From contig JBKHBO010000004.1 of NCBI GenBank assembly GCA_046542315.1, positions 6,997 to 70,996 of the forward strand: a stretch of 64,000 bases of DNA, given 5' to 3'. Shown in pieces: positions 26,700 through 36,737 of this stretch. Position numbers and translations under genes: made by a program. The notes below the pieces were generated by a model. The model was given only the letters and a program-made list of their open reading frames with translations, made no database searches and was not told where the DNA came from. Origin of the DNA: PWPR01 sp046542315 (lineage in GTDB: Bacteria > Bacillota > UBA994 > PWPR01). Positions within the stretch are counted from its first letter, which is position 1. Each line of letters begins with the position of its first letter.

Positions 26700-26938
26700 A
26701 TTTATAAAACTTATGATTAGAAGTAGTATCTAATTTAATTACCTTTAGAGAGGATAAGTCACTGGCTGAAAGCTTATCTAGGTAAGAGTTAGAGAAGTCG
26801 TCTATGAAGTGATAATGTGAAATTAGTAATATTATCCGGTGAAAATCGTTACATTTTTGAGAGCCACATTTTTATGTGGAATTAAGGTGGTACCGCGAAA
26901 TCCATTCGTCCTTTGGGATGAATGGATATTTTTATTTT
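26700..26938 (+). promoter_or_regulatory. T-box leader controlling valS
   Basis: Contains the T-box sequence AAGGTGGTACCGCG (26884-26897) followed by a terminator hairpin ATCCATTCGTCC/GGATGAATGGAT and T-run (26900-26938). Stem I features include AGUA (about 26725) facing GAA (26794-26796), consistent with the loop-E motif, and the GGCUGAAAGC distal loop. Directly after GAA comes GUCGUC (26797-26802), so either register gives a valine GUC specifier. Uncharged tRNA-Val should base-pair at both sites, stabilise the antiterminator and switch on valS transcription. Confidence 0.92.
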
Positions 26939-26951
26939 AGGAGGGTTTATA

Positions 26952-29603
26952 GTGAAAGAAAGAATAGAAAAAACATATGATGCAAAAAAAACAGAGGGAA
27001 AATGGTATCAGTTTTGGGAAGACCAAGGCTATTTTAAACCAAAAGAACGCAAAGAGGGTTCTGGCAAATTCTCCATAATGATGCCTCCGCCAAATGTAAC
27101 TGGTCAATTGCATATTGGACATGCATTAGACATGACATGGCAAGATATTTTAGTTAGATTTAATCGCCAAAAGGGCCTTGAAACAGTTTACATCCCTGGA
27201 ACTGATCATGCAGGAATTGCTACACAGAGAAAGGTAAGAGACCAATTAGCTGAAGAAGGCATAGATATTTACAAAATGGGAAGAGACGAGTTCATAGATA
27301 GAGTATGGCAATGGAAAGACCAATATGGTGCTGTAATCATTGATCAAGCACGTCAATTAGGTATTTCATGTGATTGGGAGCGAGAGAGCTTCACGATGGA
27401 CAGTAGGTGCTCAGAAGCGGTACAAGAAGCATTCATTAACCTTTATGAGAAAGGACTTATCTACAAAGGTAGTTATATTGTAAATTGGTGTCCTTCTTGC
27501 GATACTACAATTTCAGATATAGAAGTTGAACATTATGAAAAACAAGGAAAACTATATTATGTTGCTTATCCTTTAACTGATGAGGACGGGGAAATTATTA
27601 TAGCGACAACAAGACCAGAGACTATTTTAGGTGATGTTGCTGTAGCAGTAGATCCTGAAGATGAAAGATTTAGCAAATATATTGGGAAAGAATGTATTTT
27701 ACCAATTCTTAATCGCAAGATACCAATTATTTCTGATGAATATGTAGATAAAGAGTTTGGAACAGGAGCAGTAAAAATTACTCCAGGACATGACCCTAAT
27801 GACTTTTTAGTAGGAAAGAGACATAATCTACCTGAAATAAATATCATGAATGACGATGCAACTATTAATCAGGAAGGTGGCCCATACGTTGGCTTGGATA
27901 GATATGTGTGTCGCGAAGCTATAATTAAGGATCTTGAGAATATAGGTTTACTTAGAAAAGTAGAAGATCACAAAATGAATATAGGACAATGTTCTAGGTG
28001 TGATACTGTTGTAGAGCCTTTAATCAAAAATCAGTGGTTTGTAAAAATGAAACCGCTTGCAAAAAAAGCAATAGAAGCATCAGAGAATAACTTAGTTGAA
28101 TTTGTGCCTGATAGATTTGAAAAAATATACCTACAATGGCTAGATAAAATTCGAGACTGGTGCATTAGTAGACAACTTTGGTGGGGACATCAAATTCCAG
28201 CTTGGTATTGTGCTTGTGGTGAAATTATTGTAAGTAAAGAAGAGCCAGACCAATGTCCTAATTGTGGAAGAATGGGATTAATACAAGATGAAGACGTTTT
28301 AGATACATGGTTTAGCTCAGCACTTTGGCCTTTTTCAACTCAAGGATGGCCTAATATTCCAGTAGAAGACTTAGAATTTTATCCTACTTCTACATTAGTA
28401 ACTGGATATGACATAATATTTTTCTGGGTAGTTAGAATGATAACTATGGGTCTAGAGTTAACAGAAAAAATACCTTTTGATACTGTTTTATTACATGGTC
28501 TTGTTAGAGATAGCCAGGGTAGAAAAATGTCAAAAAGTTTGGGAAATGGCGTTGATCCACTAGAAGTAATTAAAGATTTTGGTGCAGATGTTTTAAGGTT
28601 TACTTTAGTGATAGGAAACACACCAGGAAATGATATGAGATTCCAGTTTGATAGACTTGAATCCAGTCGAAACTTTACTAATAAATTGTGGAATGCTGCT
28701 AGATTTATTCAATTAAATTTGGATGAGAATACAAAACTAGGTTTCCCAGACAAAGATTTATTAAGTAATAGTGATAGATGGATTATTAGTAGATATAGTC
28801 AGTTAAGTAATAGAACGACTGAGTTGCTACAAAAACATGAATTTGGTGAAGCAGCAAGGATGTTATATGACTTTCTTTGGAGTGAATTCTGTGATTGGTA
28901 TATTGAAATGTCAAAATCAAGGTTGTATAGTGATGATGAAAAGGCTAGAGAAATTACAAGATCTGTTTTAGTAACTGTTTTTTCTAAAACATTACAATTA
29001 TTACATCCTTTTATGCCATTTATAACTGAAGAACTTTATACTTCTTTACCTCATGAACATGATTCAATTATGATAGCACCTTGGCCTGAAGAAGAATTTA
29101 TTGACCAAGAGAGCATTAAAGAAATAACTAATGTTATGGAAGCTATTAGAGCAATAAGAAACTTGCGTCAAGAATCAGATATAACACCTGGGAAAAAGAT
29201 AAACGCAATTTTCTTATGTCAAGATAAAGAGAATATGGCATCTTTTAATAACAATAAAATATATTTAAAGTCTTTGGCCAACATAGACCAGCTAAACTTT
29301 GTTCTTGATGATAAAGGCTTACCTAAAAAAGAAGAGTCACTAACTGCTGTGATCAAAGGTGCTTCAATCTATATACCTATTGTTGATGCTATAGATTTAG
29401 ATCAGGAAATTGATCGATTACAGCAAGAACAAAAACGATTAGAATCAGAAGTAAAAAGAGCCTCTAGAAAATTGGCAAATGAAAACTTTGTCAAAAAAGC
29501 ACCAGAGCATATAGTTGATGAAGAAAGAGAAAAATTGAATGACTACAAGAAGCAACTAGAAGCTGTGAAAGAACGTATTATAGAATTAAAAAGATTGAAG
29601 TGA
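26952..29603 (+). CDS. valS: Valyl-tRNA synthetase
   Basis: 883 aa. Class I synthetase with HIGH motif in PPPNVTGQLHIGHALDM, editing domain, KMSKS in GRKMSKSLGNG, zinc-binding cysteine pairs (CPSC, CSRC, CPNC) and a C-terminal coiled coil that contacts tRNA. An in-frame ATG at 26922 lies inside the T-box terminator; GGAGGG at 26940-26945 positions the GTG at 26952 as the real start. It charges tRNA-Val and clears mischarged Thr. Controlled by the T-box leader; folC follows at once. Confidence 0.96.
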   Translation: MKERIEKTYDAKKTEGKWYQFWEDQGYFKPKERKEGSGKFSIMMPPPNVTGQLHIGHALDMTWQDILVRFNRQKGLETVYIPGTDHAGIATQRKVRDQLAEEGIDIYKMGRDEFIDRVWQWKDQYGAVIIDQARQLGISCDWERESFTMDSRCSEAVQEAFINLYEKGLIYKGSYIVNWCPSCDTTISDIEVEHYEKQGKLYYVAYPLTDEDGEIIIATTRPETILGDVAVAVDPEDERFSKYIGKECILPILNRKIPIISDEYVDKEFGTGAVKITPGHDPNDFLVGKRHNLPEINIMNDDATINQEGGPYVGLDRYVCREAIIKDLENIGLLRKVEDHKMNIGQCSRCDTVVEPLIKNQWFVKMKPLAKKAIEASENNLVEFVPDRFEKIYLQWLDKIRDWCISRQLWWGHQIPAWYCACGEIIVSKEEPDQCPNCGRMGLIQDEDVLDTWFSSALWPFSTQGWPNIPVEDLEFYPTSTLVTGYDIIFFWVVRMITMGLELTEKIPFDTVLLHGLVRDSQGRKMSKSLGNGVDPLEVIKDFGADVLRFTLVIGNTPGNDMRFQFDRLESSRNFTNKLWNAARFIQLNLDENTKLGFPDKDLLSNSDRWIISRYSQLSNRTTELLQKHEFGEAARMLYDFLWSEFCDWYIEMSKSRLYSDDEKAREITRSVLVTVFSKTLQLLHPFMPFITEELYTSLPHEHDSIMIAPWPEEEFIDQESIKEITNVMEAIRAIRNLRQESDITPGKKINAIFLCQDKENMASFNNNKIYLKSLANIDQLNFVLDDKGLPKKEESLTAVIKGASIYIPIVDAIDLDQEIDRLQQEQKRLESEVKRASRKLANENFVKKAPEHIVDEEREKLNDYKKQLEAVKERIIELKRLK

Positions 29604-29608
29604 TAAAG

Positions 29609-30907
29609 ATGGATTTCAATTATGAACAAGCAGTAGAATATATACATGGAATAGGGATGTTTGGCTCTAAGCCTGGCTTAGAGCGCATCTCTGCTATACT
29701 AAAACATTTAGATAATCCAGAGAAGGACTTGAAAATAATTCATGTAGCTGGAACAAATGGAAAGGGTTCTACTTCAGCCATGTTAGCTTCAATTCTTTTA
29801 GAAAATGGATTTGATGTTGGGCTTTTCATTTCACCTTATCTGGAAAGTTTCAATGAAAGAATTCAAGTTAATGGTAAACCAATAAAACAGGAAGAACTTG
29901 CTAAATTAGTAAGTGAGATAAAACCTATAGTAGAAAAGGTCGCTGAAACTGAAGCTGGGCAACCTACACAGTTTGAGATTGTTACAGCAATGGGCTTTAA
30001 GTACTTTAAAAATATTGGTGTCGATTTTGTAGTTTTAGAGGTTGGTCTTGGGGGAACTTATGATGCAACAAATATTGTAAATCCCATAATTAGTTTAATA
30101 ACTTCAATAGGGTTAGATCATCAAGCTATTTTAGGTGATACTTTAGAAGAAATAGCAGCTGAAAAAGCTGGAATAATTAAAAAGAATAAACCTATTGTTA
30201 TAGCAGTGACTAAAAAAGGACCCTTAAAAGTAATAAGAGAAAAAGCAAAACAAAAAAAAGCTTCATTTTATGCTTTGGGAGAAAGCTTTAATGTTAAAAG
30301 GATCGATTATTCAATTGAAGGACAAACTTTTGAATATACGATTGATCAAAAGACTAATGTATATAAAACTTCCTTTTTAGGAGAACATCAAATAAGAAAT
30401 GCCTCTTTGGCTTTAACAACAGCCTTTTTAATGAAAGACATGGGTTATAATATAGATAATGAGAAGATTTTATCTGGATTAGCTAAAGCTAAATGGCCAG
30501 GAAGACTAGAAATTATTAATAAGAACCCATACATCATTTTAGATGGTGCCCACAATGAACAAGCTACAGAAGTAATTTCATCTTCAATAAAAGAACTCTT
30601 TAGTAAAAGGATAATTTTAGTCCTTGGTATTTTATCAGATAAAAATTATCAAAAAATGGTCAAAGACTTAGTTCCTTTAGCAAAAACTGTTTTCATTACT
30701 GCACCAGATTATTACAGGGCTTTGGATACAACGAATTTAACTAAAGAATCTAAAAAATATTGTGAGGAAGTATTTGAAATAGATGGAGTAGCTAATGCAA
30801 TAGATGAGGCAATAAATATTTCAACTAAAGATGATTTAATATTAATAACAGGATCTTTATATACCGTAGGTGAAGCTAGAACTCATTTGAAACAATTATA
30901 TAAGTAA
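29609..30907 (+). CDS. folC: Bifunctional folylpolyglutamate synthase / dihydrofolate synthase
   Basis: 432 aa. Mur-ligase fold with P-loop AGTNGKGSTSAML and SPYLESFNERIQVNG, plus ILDGAHN at the start of the C-terminal domain. It adds glutamate to folates, keeping them in the cell. The frame opens at a GTG (29600) that overlaps the valS stop, but GAAG eight bases before the ATG at 29609 and the family N-terminus (NYEQAVEYI) favour 29609. valS-folC is a common Firmicute pairing, so folC probably also falls under the valine T-box. Confidence 0.94.
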   Translation: MDFNYEQAVEYIHGIGMFGSKPGLERISAILKHLDNPEKDLKIIHVAGTNGKGSTSAMLASILLENGFDVGLFISPYLESFNERIQVNGKPIKQEELAKLVSEIKPIVEKVAETEAGQPTQFEIVTAMGFKYFKNIGVDFVVLEVGLGGTYDATNIVNPIISLITSIGLDHQAILGDTLEEIAAEKAGIIKKNKPIVIAVTKKGPLKVIREKAKQKKASFYALGESFNVKRIDYSIEGQTFEYTIDQKTNVYKTSFLGEHQIRNASLALTTAFLMKDMGYNIDNEKILSGLAKAKWPGRLEIINKNPYIILDGAHNEQATEVISSSIKELFSKRIILVLGILSDKNYQKMVKDLVPLAKTVFITAPDYYRALDTTNLTKESKKYCEEVFEIDGVANAIDEAINISTKDDLILITGSLYTVGEARTHLKQLYK

Positions 30908-30959
30908 ATATAATAAATAATAGTTTTTAATATAATAATTGAATAAATAAGTTAATTAT

Positions 30960-30990
30960 CGGCAAAGAGAATTCTTTGCCTTTCTTTTTT
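30960..30990 (+). terminator. Terminator after folC
   Basis: Stem GGCAAAGA/TCTTTGCC with a short AAT loop, then TTTCTTTTTT. Confidence 0.9.
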
Positions 30991-31072
30991 GATTAAACCT
31001 TGTGCAACTCTGTAATTGTAAGTGATATCTGATAAAATATAAACAATATAAAAGAGATAAAGGTGGTATTAG

Positions 31073-31654
31073 ATGAAACAAATAATTCTTGCTTCAAACT
31101 CTCCCCGAAGAAAGCAGCTTTTAGAACAAATTGGATTTGACCCAATAGTTTTACCTAGCAAATATGTTGAAAAAAATAATTTGCCACCAAAGTTACAAGT
31201 TCTAGATAATGCAAAAGGGAAAGCAGAGTGGATATCAAAGCGGTTTGAGGGCGATAGCCTAATCATTGCAGCAGATACGATTGTTACGGTTGATAATATT
31301 ATTTTGGGCAAACCAAAAGATAAGCAAAAAGCGAAAGAGATGCTAGAGATCTTAAGAGGGAAGGCACACTTAGTTTTAACAGCTATATATTTATTTGATA
31401 TTTTAACTAAAAGAGTTGAAAAAGATATCATAGAAACAATAGTTTATATGAGGGATTTTTCTAATAATGAATTAATTAATTACATTAATACAAAAGAGCC
31501 ATATGATAAAGCTGGAGGCTATGCCATACAAGGAAAAGCAAGCATTTTTGTTACAGAAATTAAAGGATCTTATTCAAATGTTGTTGGATTACCTTTAGCA
31601 GAACTAGCTAATTTATTGTCAAAATTCAATATTGAGGTGTCCAATAAGTGGTAA
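31073..31654 (+). CDS. maf: Maf family nucleoside triphosphate pyrophosphatase
   Basis: 193 aa. Signature ASNSPRRKQLLEQIGFDP at the N-terminus, AADTIVTVDNIILGKP, and KEPYDKAGGYAIQGKAS. Maf proteins hydrolyse dTTP/UTP or modified nucleotides such as m7GTP and are linked to septation arrest. AGGTGG site. It leads the maf-radC-mreBCD cluster, a conserved order in Firmicutes. Confidence 0.94.
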   Translation: MKQIILASNSPRRKQLLEQIGFDPIVLPSKYVEKNNLPPKLQVLDNAKGKAEWISKRFEGDSLIIAADTIVTVDNIILGKPKDKQKAKEMLEILRGKAHLVLTAIYLFDILTKRVEKDIIETIVYMRDFSNNELINYINTKEPYDKAGGYAIQGKASIFVTEIKGSYSNVVGLPLAELANLLSKFNIEVSNKW

Positions 31655-32346
31655 GTGGAAAGTATACTATTAAAGAAATGTCAGAAGATTGTAGGCCCAG
31701 AGAGAGATTGATAAAACATGGAGCTTCTTATTTAAGTGAAGTAGAGTTATTGGCAATATTAATAAATACTGGGTATAAGTATAGAGGCAATTTAGTAACA
31801 GCAATAGACCTTGCTCATAAAGTCTTATCAGAGTATACCCTACAAGAATTATTAACCATACCAGCAAACCAATTACAGAGAATCCCTGGGATAGGAAATG
31901 CCAAATCTGCATCAATAAAAGCTGCCTTTGAACTTTCTAGAAGAATAGCTCAAATTAGTAAAAAAGAAAAATATTGCATTAAAGGCCCTAAAACAGCAGC
32001 AAATTATCTAATACCTTTATTAAGGTTTAAACAACAAGAGAATTTTGTGGTATTATTATTAGATGCAAAGAATCAAATTATACGTTATAGTAGAATTCAT
32101 ATAGGGACTGCAAACGCTTCCCTAGTTCATCCAAGAGATGTTTTTAAAAAGGCGATATCACATAGTGCAGTTAACTGTATTATAGCTCACAACCATCCAA
32201 GTGGAGATGTAACACCGAGCAGAGAAGATATATCTGTGACTGAAAGATTAGTAGAGGTTGGTAAAATTGTTGGAATAGAGGTAATTGATCATATAATTAT
32301 TGGTAACAATGATTATATGAGTTTTAAAAAAGAAGGCCTAATGTAA
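31648..32346 (+). CDS. radC: RadC family JAMM-domain protein
   Basis: 232 aa. N-terminal helix-hairpin-helix (IPGIGNAKSASIKAAFEL) and C-terminal JAMM/MPN domain with IIAHNHPSGDVTPSREDI, keeping the metal-binding His-x-His...Asp pattern. The biochemical role of chromosomal RadC is still unsettled despite the DNA-repair name. GTG start inside the end of maf after GAGGTG. Directly precedes mreB. Confidence 0.94.
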   Translation: MVSGKYTIKEMSEDCRPRERLIKHGASYLSEVELLAILINTGYKYRGNLVTAIDLAHKVLSEYTLQELLTIPANQLQRIPGIGNAKSASIKAAFELSRRIAQISKKEKYCIKGPKTAANYLIPLLRFKQQENFVVLLLDAKNQIIRYSRIHIGTANASLVHPRDVFKKAISHSAVNCIIAHNHPSGDVTPSREDISVTERLVEVGKIVGIEVIDHIIIGNNDYMSFKKEGLM

Positions 32347-32360
32347 TAGGAGGAAATGTA

Positions 32361-33377
32361 ATGGCTATATTAGATAGTTTTTCAAAATACATAAGCATAG
32401 ACCTAGGAACTGCAAATACTTTAATATATATAAATGGAAAAGGTATTGTACTTAATGAACCTTCTGTAATTGCTATAGAAGAAAAAACTAAAAAGGTGGT
32501 TGCAGTTGGACACGAAGCAAAAGCTATGGTTGGTAGGACATCAAAAAACATCAAAGTGGTTAGACCTGTTTTAGACGGAGTTATTGCTGATTTTGATGTT
32601 ACTGAACAAATGTTAAATCAGTTTTTATCCAAAGTATATAAAAACAGAGGATTTATCAGACCAAAGGTTGTCGTTTGTATTCCTTGTGGTGTGACCGGAG
32701 TTGAAAGAAGAGCAGTTCAAGATGTTACAATTCAAGCTGGTTCTAGAGAAGCAATTATAATCGAAGAACCAATGGCAGCTGCTATTGGAGCAGGTATTAT
32801 GACAATGGAGTCAGAAGGAAACCTTGTTATTGACATTGGAGGAGGAACTACAGAAGTGGCTCTAATTTCTTTAGGGGGCATAGTAGTATCTGAATCTGTA
32901 AGAGTAGCCGGGGATGCTATGGATGAGGTTATAGTGAATGCTATAAAGCTTGAATTTAATTTAGCTATTGGTGAATCTACAGCAGAAGAAATTAAAATGG
33001 AAATTGGTTCAGCTATAGAAGATGAAATATTCGATAAGAAGAAAATGGACGTTAGAGGCAGAGACTTAGTTACAGGGTTGCCAAAAACTATAACCATAGA
33101 GGCAAAACAAGTGAGAAAAATGTTAGAACCTGTTATTAACCAAATTCTTGAATCTGTGAGAACTACTTTGGAAAAAACACCTCCTGAACTAGCTTCTGAC
33201 TTAATGAGAAGAGGCTTGTTATTAACAGGAGGGGGAGCTCTATTATATGGAATGGATAAAAAAATAAGTCAAGAAACTGAAATGTCAGTCATTATACCAG
33301 ATAATCCTTTAACTGTTGTAGCAATAGGCGCTGGTAAGTATTTGGATTATATAGCAAGTACAAAGGCAAAGAAATAG
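32361..33377 (+). CDS. mreB: Rod shape-determining protein MreB (actin-like)
   Basis: 338 aa. Actin-fold phosphate loops SIDLGTANTLIYI and VIDIGGGTTEVALISLGG, plus EEPMAAAIGAG. It polymerises under the membrane and guides lateral wall synthesis by RodA and PBP2. Strong TAGGAGG site. First of mreBCD-mrdA, with minCDE and rodA behind, so the elongation and division-site systems lie in one run of genes. Confidence 0.97.
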   Translation: MAILDSFSKYISIDLGTANTLIYINGKGIVLNEPSVIAIEEKTKKVVAVGHEAKAMVGRTSKNIKVVRPVLDGVIADFDVTEQMLNQFLSKVYKNRGFIRPKVVVCIPCGVTGVERRAVQDVTIQAGSREAIIIEEPMAAAIGAGIMTMESEGNLVIDIGGGTTEVALISLGGIVVSESVRVAGDAMDEVIVNAIKLEFNLAIGESTAEEIKMEIGSAIEDEIFDKKKMDVRGRDLVTGLPKTITIEAKQVRKMLEPVINQILESVRTTLEKTPPELASDLMRRGLLLTGGGALLYGMDKKISQETEMSVIIPDNPLTVVAIGAGKYLDYIASTKAKK

Positions 33378-33387
33378 AGAGGACAAT

Positions 33388-34275
33388 ATGCGAGACATTT
33401 TGAAAAATCATTTAATTTTAATATTGATTATTGCAACCATATTAATTGGTTCTACTATTATATACACAACTAATAGTAATGATTTTATATCGGAGGTAGT
33501 TCATACGATTTTTCGCCCTATCCAAAGCTTATTTACCTCTATAACAGAATTTGTTTCAAATACATTTCAAGATATAGATGATTTTGGAGATGTTCAAAAA
33601 GAGAGAGATGACTTATCTAGGCAAGTGTCTTTACTTAAAGTTTCACAAGTTTTATTAGATGAAGCAAGACTTGAAATAAATCATTTACACAATATATTAA
33701 ATTATTCAGAAGAACTAGAAAATTTTGAAACATCTTATGCAAAAGTGCTTACAAGAGACCCAAACAATTGGTTTAATTCTTTAACAATAGATATAGGCGA
33801 GATTGACGGAGTAGTAGAGGGGATGACAGTAATAGCAGTTCAAGAATATGATTTAGGATTAATAGGTGTTATAGATACAACAACAAGAAACACTTCAACA
33901 GTACATCTACTTATCGATCCTAGTAAAAACATTGCTGCTGCTGCAAAGACTTCTGGAACTATTTTAGGAGAAGAAGAAGAAGCAATCTTTGATGGTATTA
34001 TTGAGGGTTCTGTTAGTGAATTAGGCTTGTTAAAAATGATATATATTTCACATGAAGCAACAATTGAAGAAAATACTAAAGTTATCACAACAGGACTTGG
34101 TGGTTTTTATGTGCCCGACATTCCAATTGGAACAATTAAGTCCTTAGAGCGTGATGCATATGGTTTATTACAAACAGCTACAGTAAAACCATTTATTGAC
34201 TTTACAAGGATTAAAGATGTTTTAGTAGTAAAGTCGCCTCTGCCAGAAAATATGGAACGTGATCAAGATGAATAA
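33388..34275 (+). CDS. mreC: Rod shape-determining protein MreC
   Basis: 295 aa. One N-terminal membrane helix (about 8-28), a coiled-coil stretch (about 65-110) and two beta domains (VLTRDPNNWFNSLTIDIG onward). It is the extracytoplasmic scaffold that activates PBP2. Ten bases after mreB; overlaps mreD by 8 bases. Confidence 0.93.
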   Translation: MRDILKNHLILILIIATILIGSTIIYTTNSNDFISEVVHTIFRPIQSLFTSITEFVSNTFQDIDDFGDVQKERDDLSRQVSLLKVSQVLLDEARLEINHLHNILNYSEELENFETSYAKVLTRDPNNWFNSLTIDIGEIDGVVEGMTVIAVQEYDLGLIGVIDTTTRNTSTVHLLIDPSKNIAAAAKTSGTILGEEEEAIFDGIIEGSVSELGLLKMIYISHEATIEENTKVITTGLGGFYVPDIPIGTIKSLERDAYGLLQTATVKPFIDFTRIKDVLVVKSPLPENMERDQDE

Positions 34276-34747
34276 ACCACTCTTTTATTTGATTGGTATT
34301 TTGTTAACTCTATTTCAAATGTTTTTTGCAAATATTTTTGATATAAACGGAGTGGTTCCTAATATACCTATGATATATCTAATTTTAGTAGCATTATATT
34401 ATGGGGAGAAAGAAACCATCTATCTTGCTTTTATTTTGGGCATAATCAAAGACTTATATTATTATAGCAACATAGGAGTAACAACTTTTATTTACGTTAT
34501 TATTGTATATATAATCGGTTATAATAAGAATTATTTTTTCAATGAGAACCTCAATATAGCTCTATTATTTGTAGGACTGGCGACAGTATTTTTAGAAGGA
34601 TACTTTTTTTTAACTAGCATGATTTTCATAAGTACACCTTATGATTTATCAATTTTAAATGTTTTAGTAAGGCTTGTATATAATATGGCAGTTACGAGTA
34701 TATTTTTTATAATTTCAAAGTATGATTGGAAGCAGGTAATCCAGTGA
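34268..34747 (+). CDS. mreD: Rod shape-determining protein MreD
   Basis: 159 aa, about five membrane helices, typical length and position for MreD. I prefer the ATG at 34268 over a GTG nine bases upstream because family proteins begin just before the first helix; the ribosome site is weak and coupling with mreC by overlap likely drives initiation. Sequence conservation in MreD is low, so the call rests on topology and context. Confidence 0.85.
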   Translation: MNKPLFYLIGILLTLFQMFFANIFDINGVVPNIPMIYLILVALYYGEKETIYLAFILGIIKDLYYYSNIGVTTFIYVIIVYIIGYNKNYFFNENLNIALLFVGLATVFLEGYFFLTSMIFISTPYDLSILNVLVRLVYNMAVTSIFFIISKYDWKQVIQ

Positions 34748-36723
34748 TTGATAATAATATTGATAAAAAAAGGGTAAAAATTTTAATAGTAATAGTTTTT
34801 TTAGTTTCTGCATATTTATTAAGTGGATTAATTTGGATTCAACTAGTAGATGGACAAGAATATGCAAAAAAGGCTGTATATAATAGCTTAAGATTCCTTT
34901 CGATTCCAGCAACCAGAGGTAATATGTTTGATATTAATGGTGAGGTAGTTGTTAATAGTACTAGTGGGTATACTATTAATGTTACATATATTTCTCAAGA
35001 GCAAACTAAAGAAGTTGTCAATATATTAGCTCCTTTAATGCTTGATAAAAAATTAGAAGAAGAATTTTTAATTGAAAGTGAGTACGAAAATATAGAGGAT
35101 AATAACGAAGAATATCTTGAATATGTAAAAGCAAACAGTAAATTTGTGCTTGAAGAATTAAAAGAATCTATTCATGAAATTATTGAAACACAGAGATACT
35201 ATCGAAGATATGAACCAATTAGAATTGCCCCTATTTCCGGAAAAACTATTAAAGAAGTTGATATGAAAGTAGTTGCAGCAATTGAAGGTAGTAGAACTCT
35301 ATTGCCAAATGTTAGTGTAGAAGTTCAACCGATTAGGCAATATAAACTACAAGACTATGCTTTTCATATTATTGGAAGTATTAATCAAATTGATAGAGTT
35401 GGTAATGACGGTTTAGAAAGGTCTTTTGATGATTATCTTTCTGGGGAAGATGGAAGGAAGCTTGTGGAAGTAAACGTAAGTGGTAGACCTACTTCTGCAA
35501 TTGGTGAAATAGAGCCAACTCCGGGAAGTGACTTATATCTAACAATAGATTCAAAATTACAAAAAGTAGCAGAAGATGCTCTTATGAGGTCTATTGAAAA
35601 AACAAAGCAAACAGTTTTATCAAATAACCCAAACGATCCAGAGAAATTACTGCCAAACTCTGGTGCTGTTGTTGTAATGGATGTCAATACGGGTGCAGTT
35701 TTAGCTAGTGCTTCAATTCCACAAGTAGATAGAGATAATTATGCATATTATTCTAGTCAAAGTGCATTAAATGATGAATTAATTAGAAGGTTTTCTCCAA
35801 TGATGAATAAAGTAACTAGTTCTACTAGACCTCCTGGATCTGTTATGAAGCCACTTATTGGATTAGCAGCTCTTGAAAATAATTTTGCAGATGCTAATAC
35901 CACTATTTATTGTGATGGAACATATCACGGGGTAAATAATACATGGTCTAATTATAATGTAATGTATTGTTGGGATAGATCTGGTCATGGCGGACCTATA
36001 GATATCAGAGCAGGATTAAAGAATTCATGTAACCTATATTTTTATCCACTTGGAGAAAAAATGGGTTTGGACTTGATGAAAGAATATTATGATAAATTTG
36101 GATTTGATAGATTTGTTAGTCTAACTACAGGTAATATTTCAACTAGAGAGCTTTTCACATCATATGGTAATAATCCTATGCCTGCAGACTTAGCACAATT
36201 AGCTATAGGGCAGGGAGCTACGAGTGTTAATCCACTTCAAATAGTTCAGTTTGTTTCAGTACTAGCTAATGCTGAAATTAATGCTGAAGGCAATTATGTT
36301 GGAAAACTATATAAGCCATATTTGGTAGAAAAAATAGTTGATGAAGCTACTGGTAATGTTGAAAATCTTGGAAAAGAAGTTATTGATGAAATAATTATAG
36401 ATAAAGAATCTTTAGACTTAATAAGAGGTGGAATGAAAGATGTTATAATGGAAAGAGGCGGTGAAGATGGAAATACTGGTACTGGTTACTGGCAGTTTCA
36501 TCAAGGTAATACCCCTATATTCCCCTTTGAAATAGCAGGAAAAACTGGTACCTCACAAGAGGTAGGTTGGGGCAATCATGGATGGTTTATTGCTTATGCT
36601 CCATATGATAATCCTGAAATAGCAGTTGCAGTACTTGTGGAACAAGGCAGATCAGGTGGCTCTACTGGAGGTCCAGTTGCAAAAGAAATTTTCTTAGAAT
36701 ATTTTGCTGATATATTAGATTAA
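34744..36723 (+). CDS. mrdA: Penicillin-binding protein 2 (elongation transpeptidase)
   Basis: 659 aa. Short cytoplasmic N-terminus, one membrane helix, dimerisation domain, and transpeptidase with active-site motif PPGSVMKP (SxxK), SCN (SxN) and AGKTGTSQE (KTG). It crosslinks the side wall together with RodA. GTG at 34744, seven bases after CAGGTAA, is preferred to an earlier TTG at 34726; it overlaps the mreD stop. The partner glycosyltransferase rodA lies about 1.7 kb downstream after minCDE. Confidence 0.94.
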   Translation: MIDNNIDKKRVKILIVIVFLVSAYLLSGLIWIQLVDGQEYAKKAVYNSLRFLSIPATRGNMFDINGEVVVNSTSGYTINVTYISQEQTKEVVNILAPLMLDKKLEEEFLIESEYENIEDNNEEYLEYVKANSKFVLEELKESIHEIIETQRYYRRYEPIRIAPISGKTIKEVDMKVVAAIEGSRTLLPNVSVEVQPIRQYKLQDYAFHIIGSINQIDRVGNDGLERSFDDYLSGEDGRKLVEVNVSGRPTSAIGEIEPTPGSDLYLTIDSKLQKVAEDALMRSIEKTKQTVLSNNPNDPEKLLPNSGAVVVMDVNTGAVLASASIPQVDRDNYAYYSSQSALNDELIRRFSPMMNKVTSSTRPPGSVMKPLIGLAALENNFADANTTIYCDGTYHGVNNTWSNYNVMYCWDRSGHGGPIDIRAGLKNSCNLYFYPLGEKMGLDLMKEYYDKFGFDRFVSLTTGNISTRELFTSYGNNPMPADLAQLAIGQGATSVNPLQIVQFVSVLANAEINAEGNYVGKLYKPYLVEKIVDEATGNVENLGKEVIDEIIIDKESLDLIRGGMKDVIMERGGEDGNTGTGYWQFHQGNTPIFPFEIAGKTGTSQEVGWGNHGWFIAYAPYDNPEIAVAVLVEQGRSGGSTGGPVAKEIFLEYFADILD

Positions 36724-36737
36724 TATGGAGGTAAGTG

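Noticed and set aside
26922..26951. Upstream ATG for valS
   Set aside because: It lies in the T-box terminator hairpin and before the GGAGGG site.
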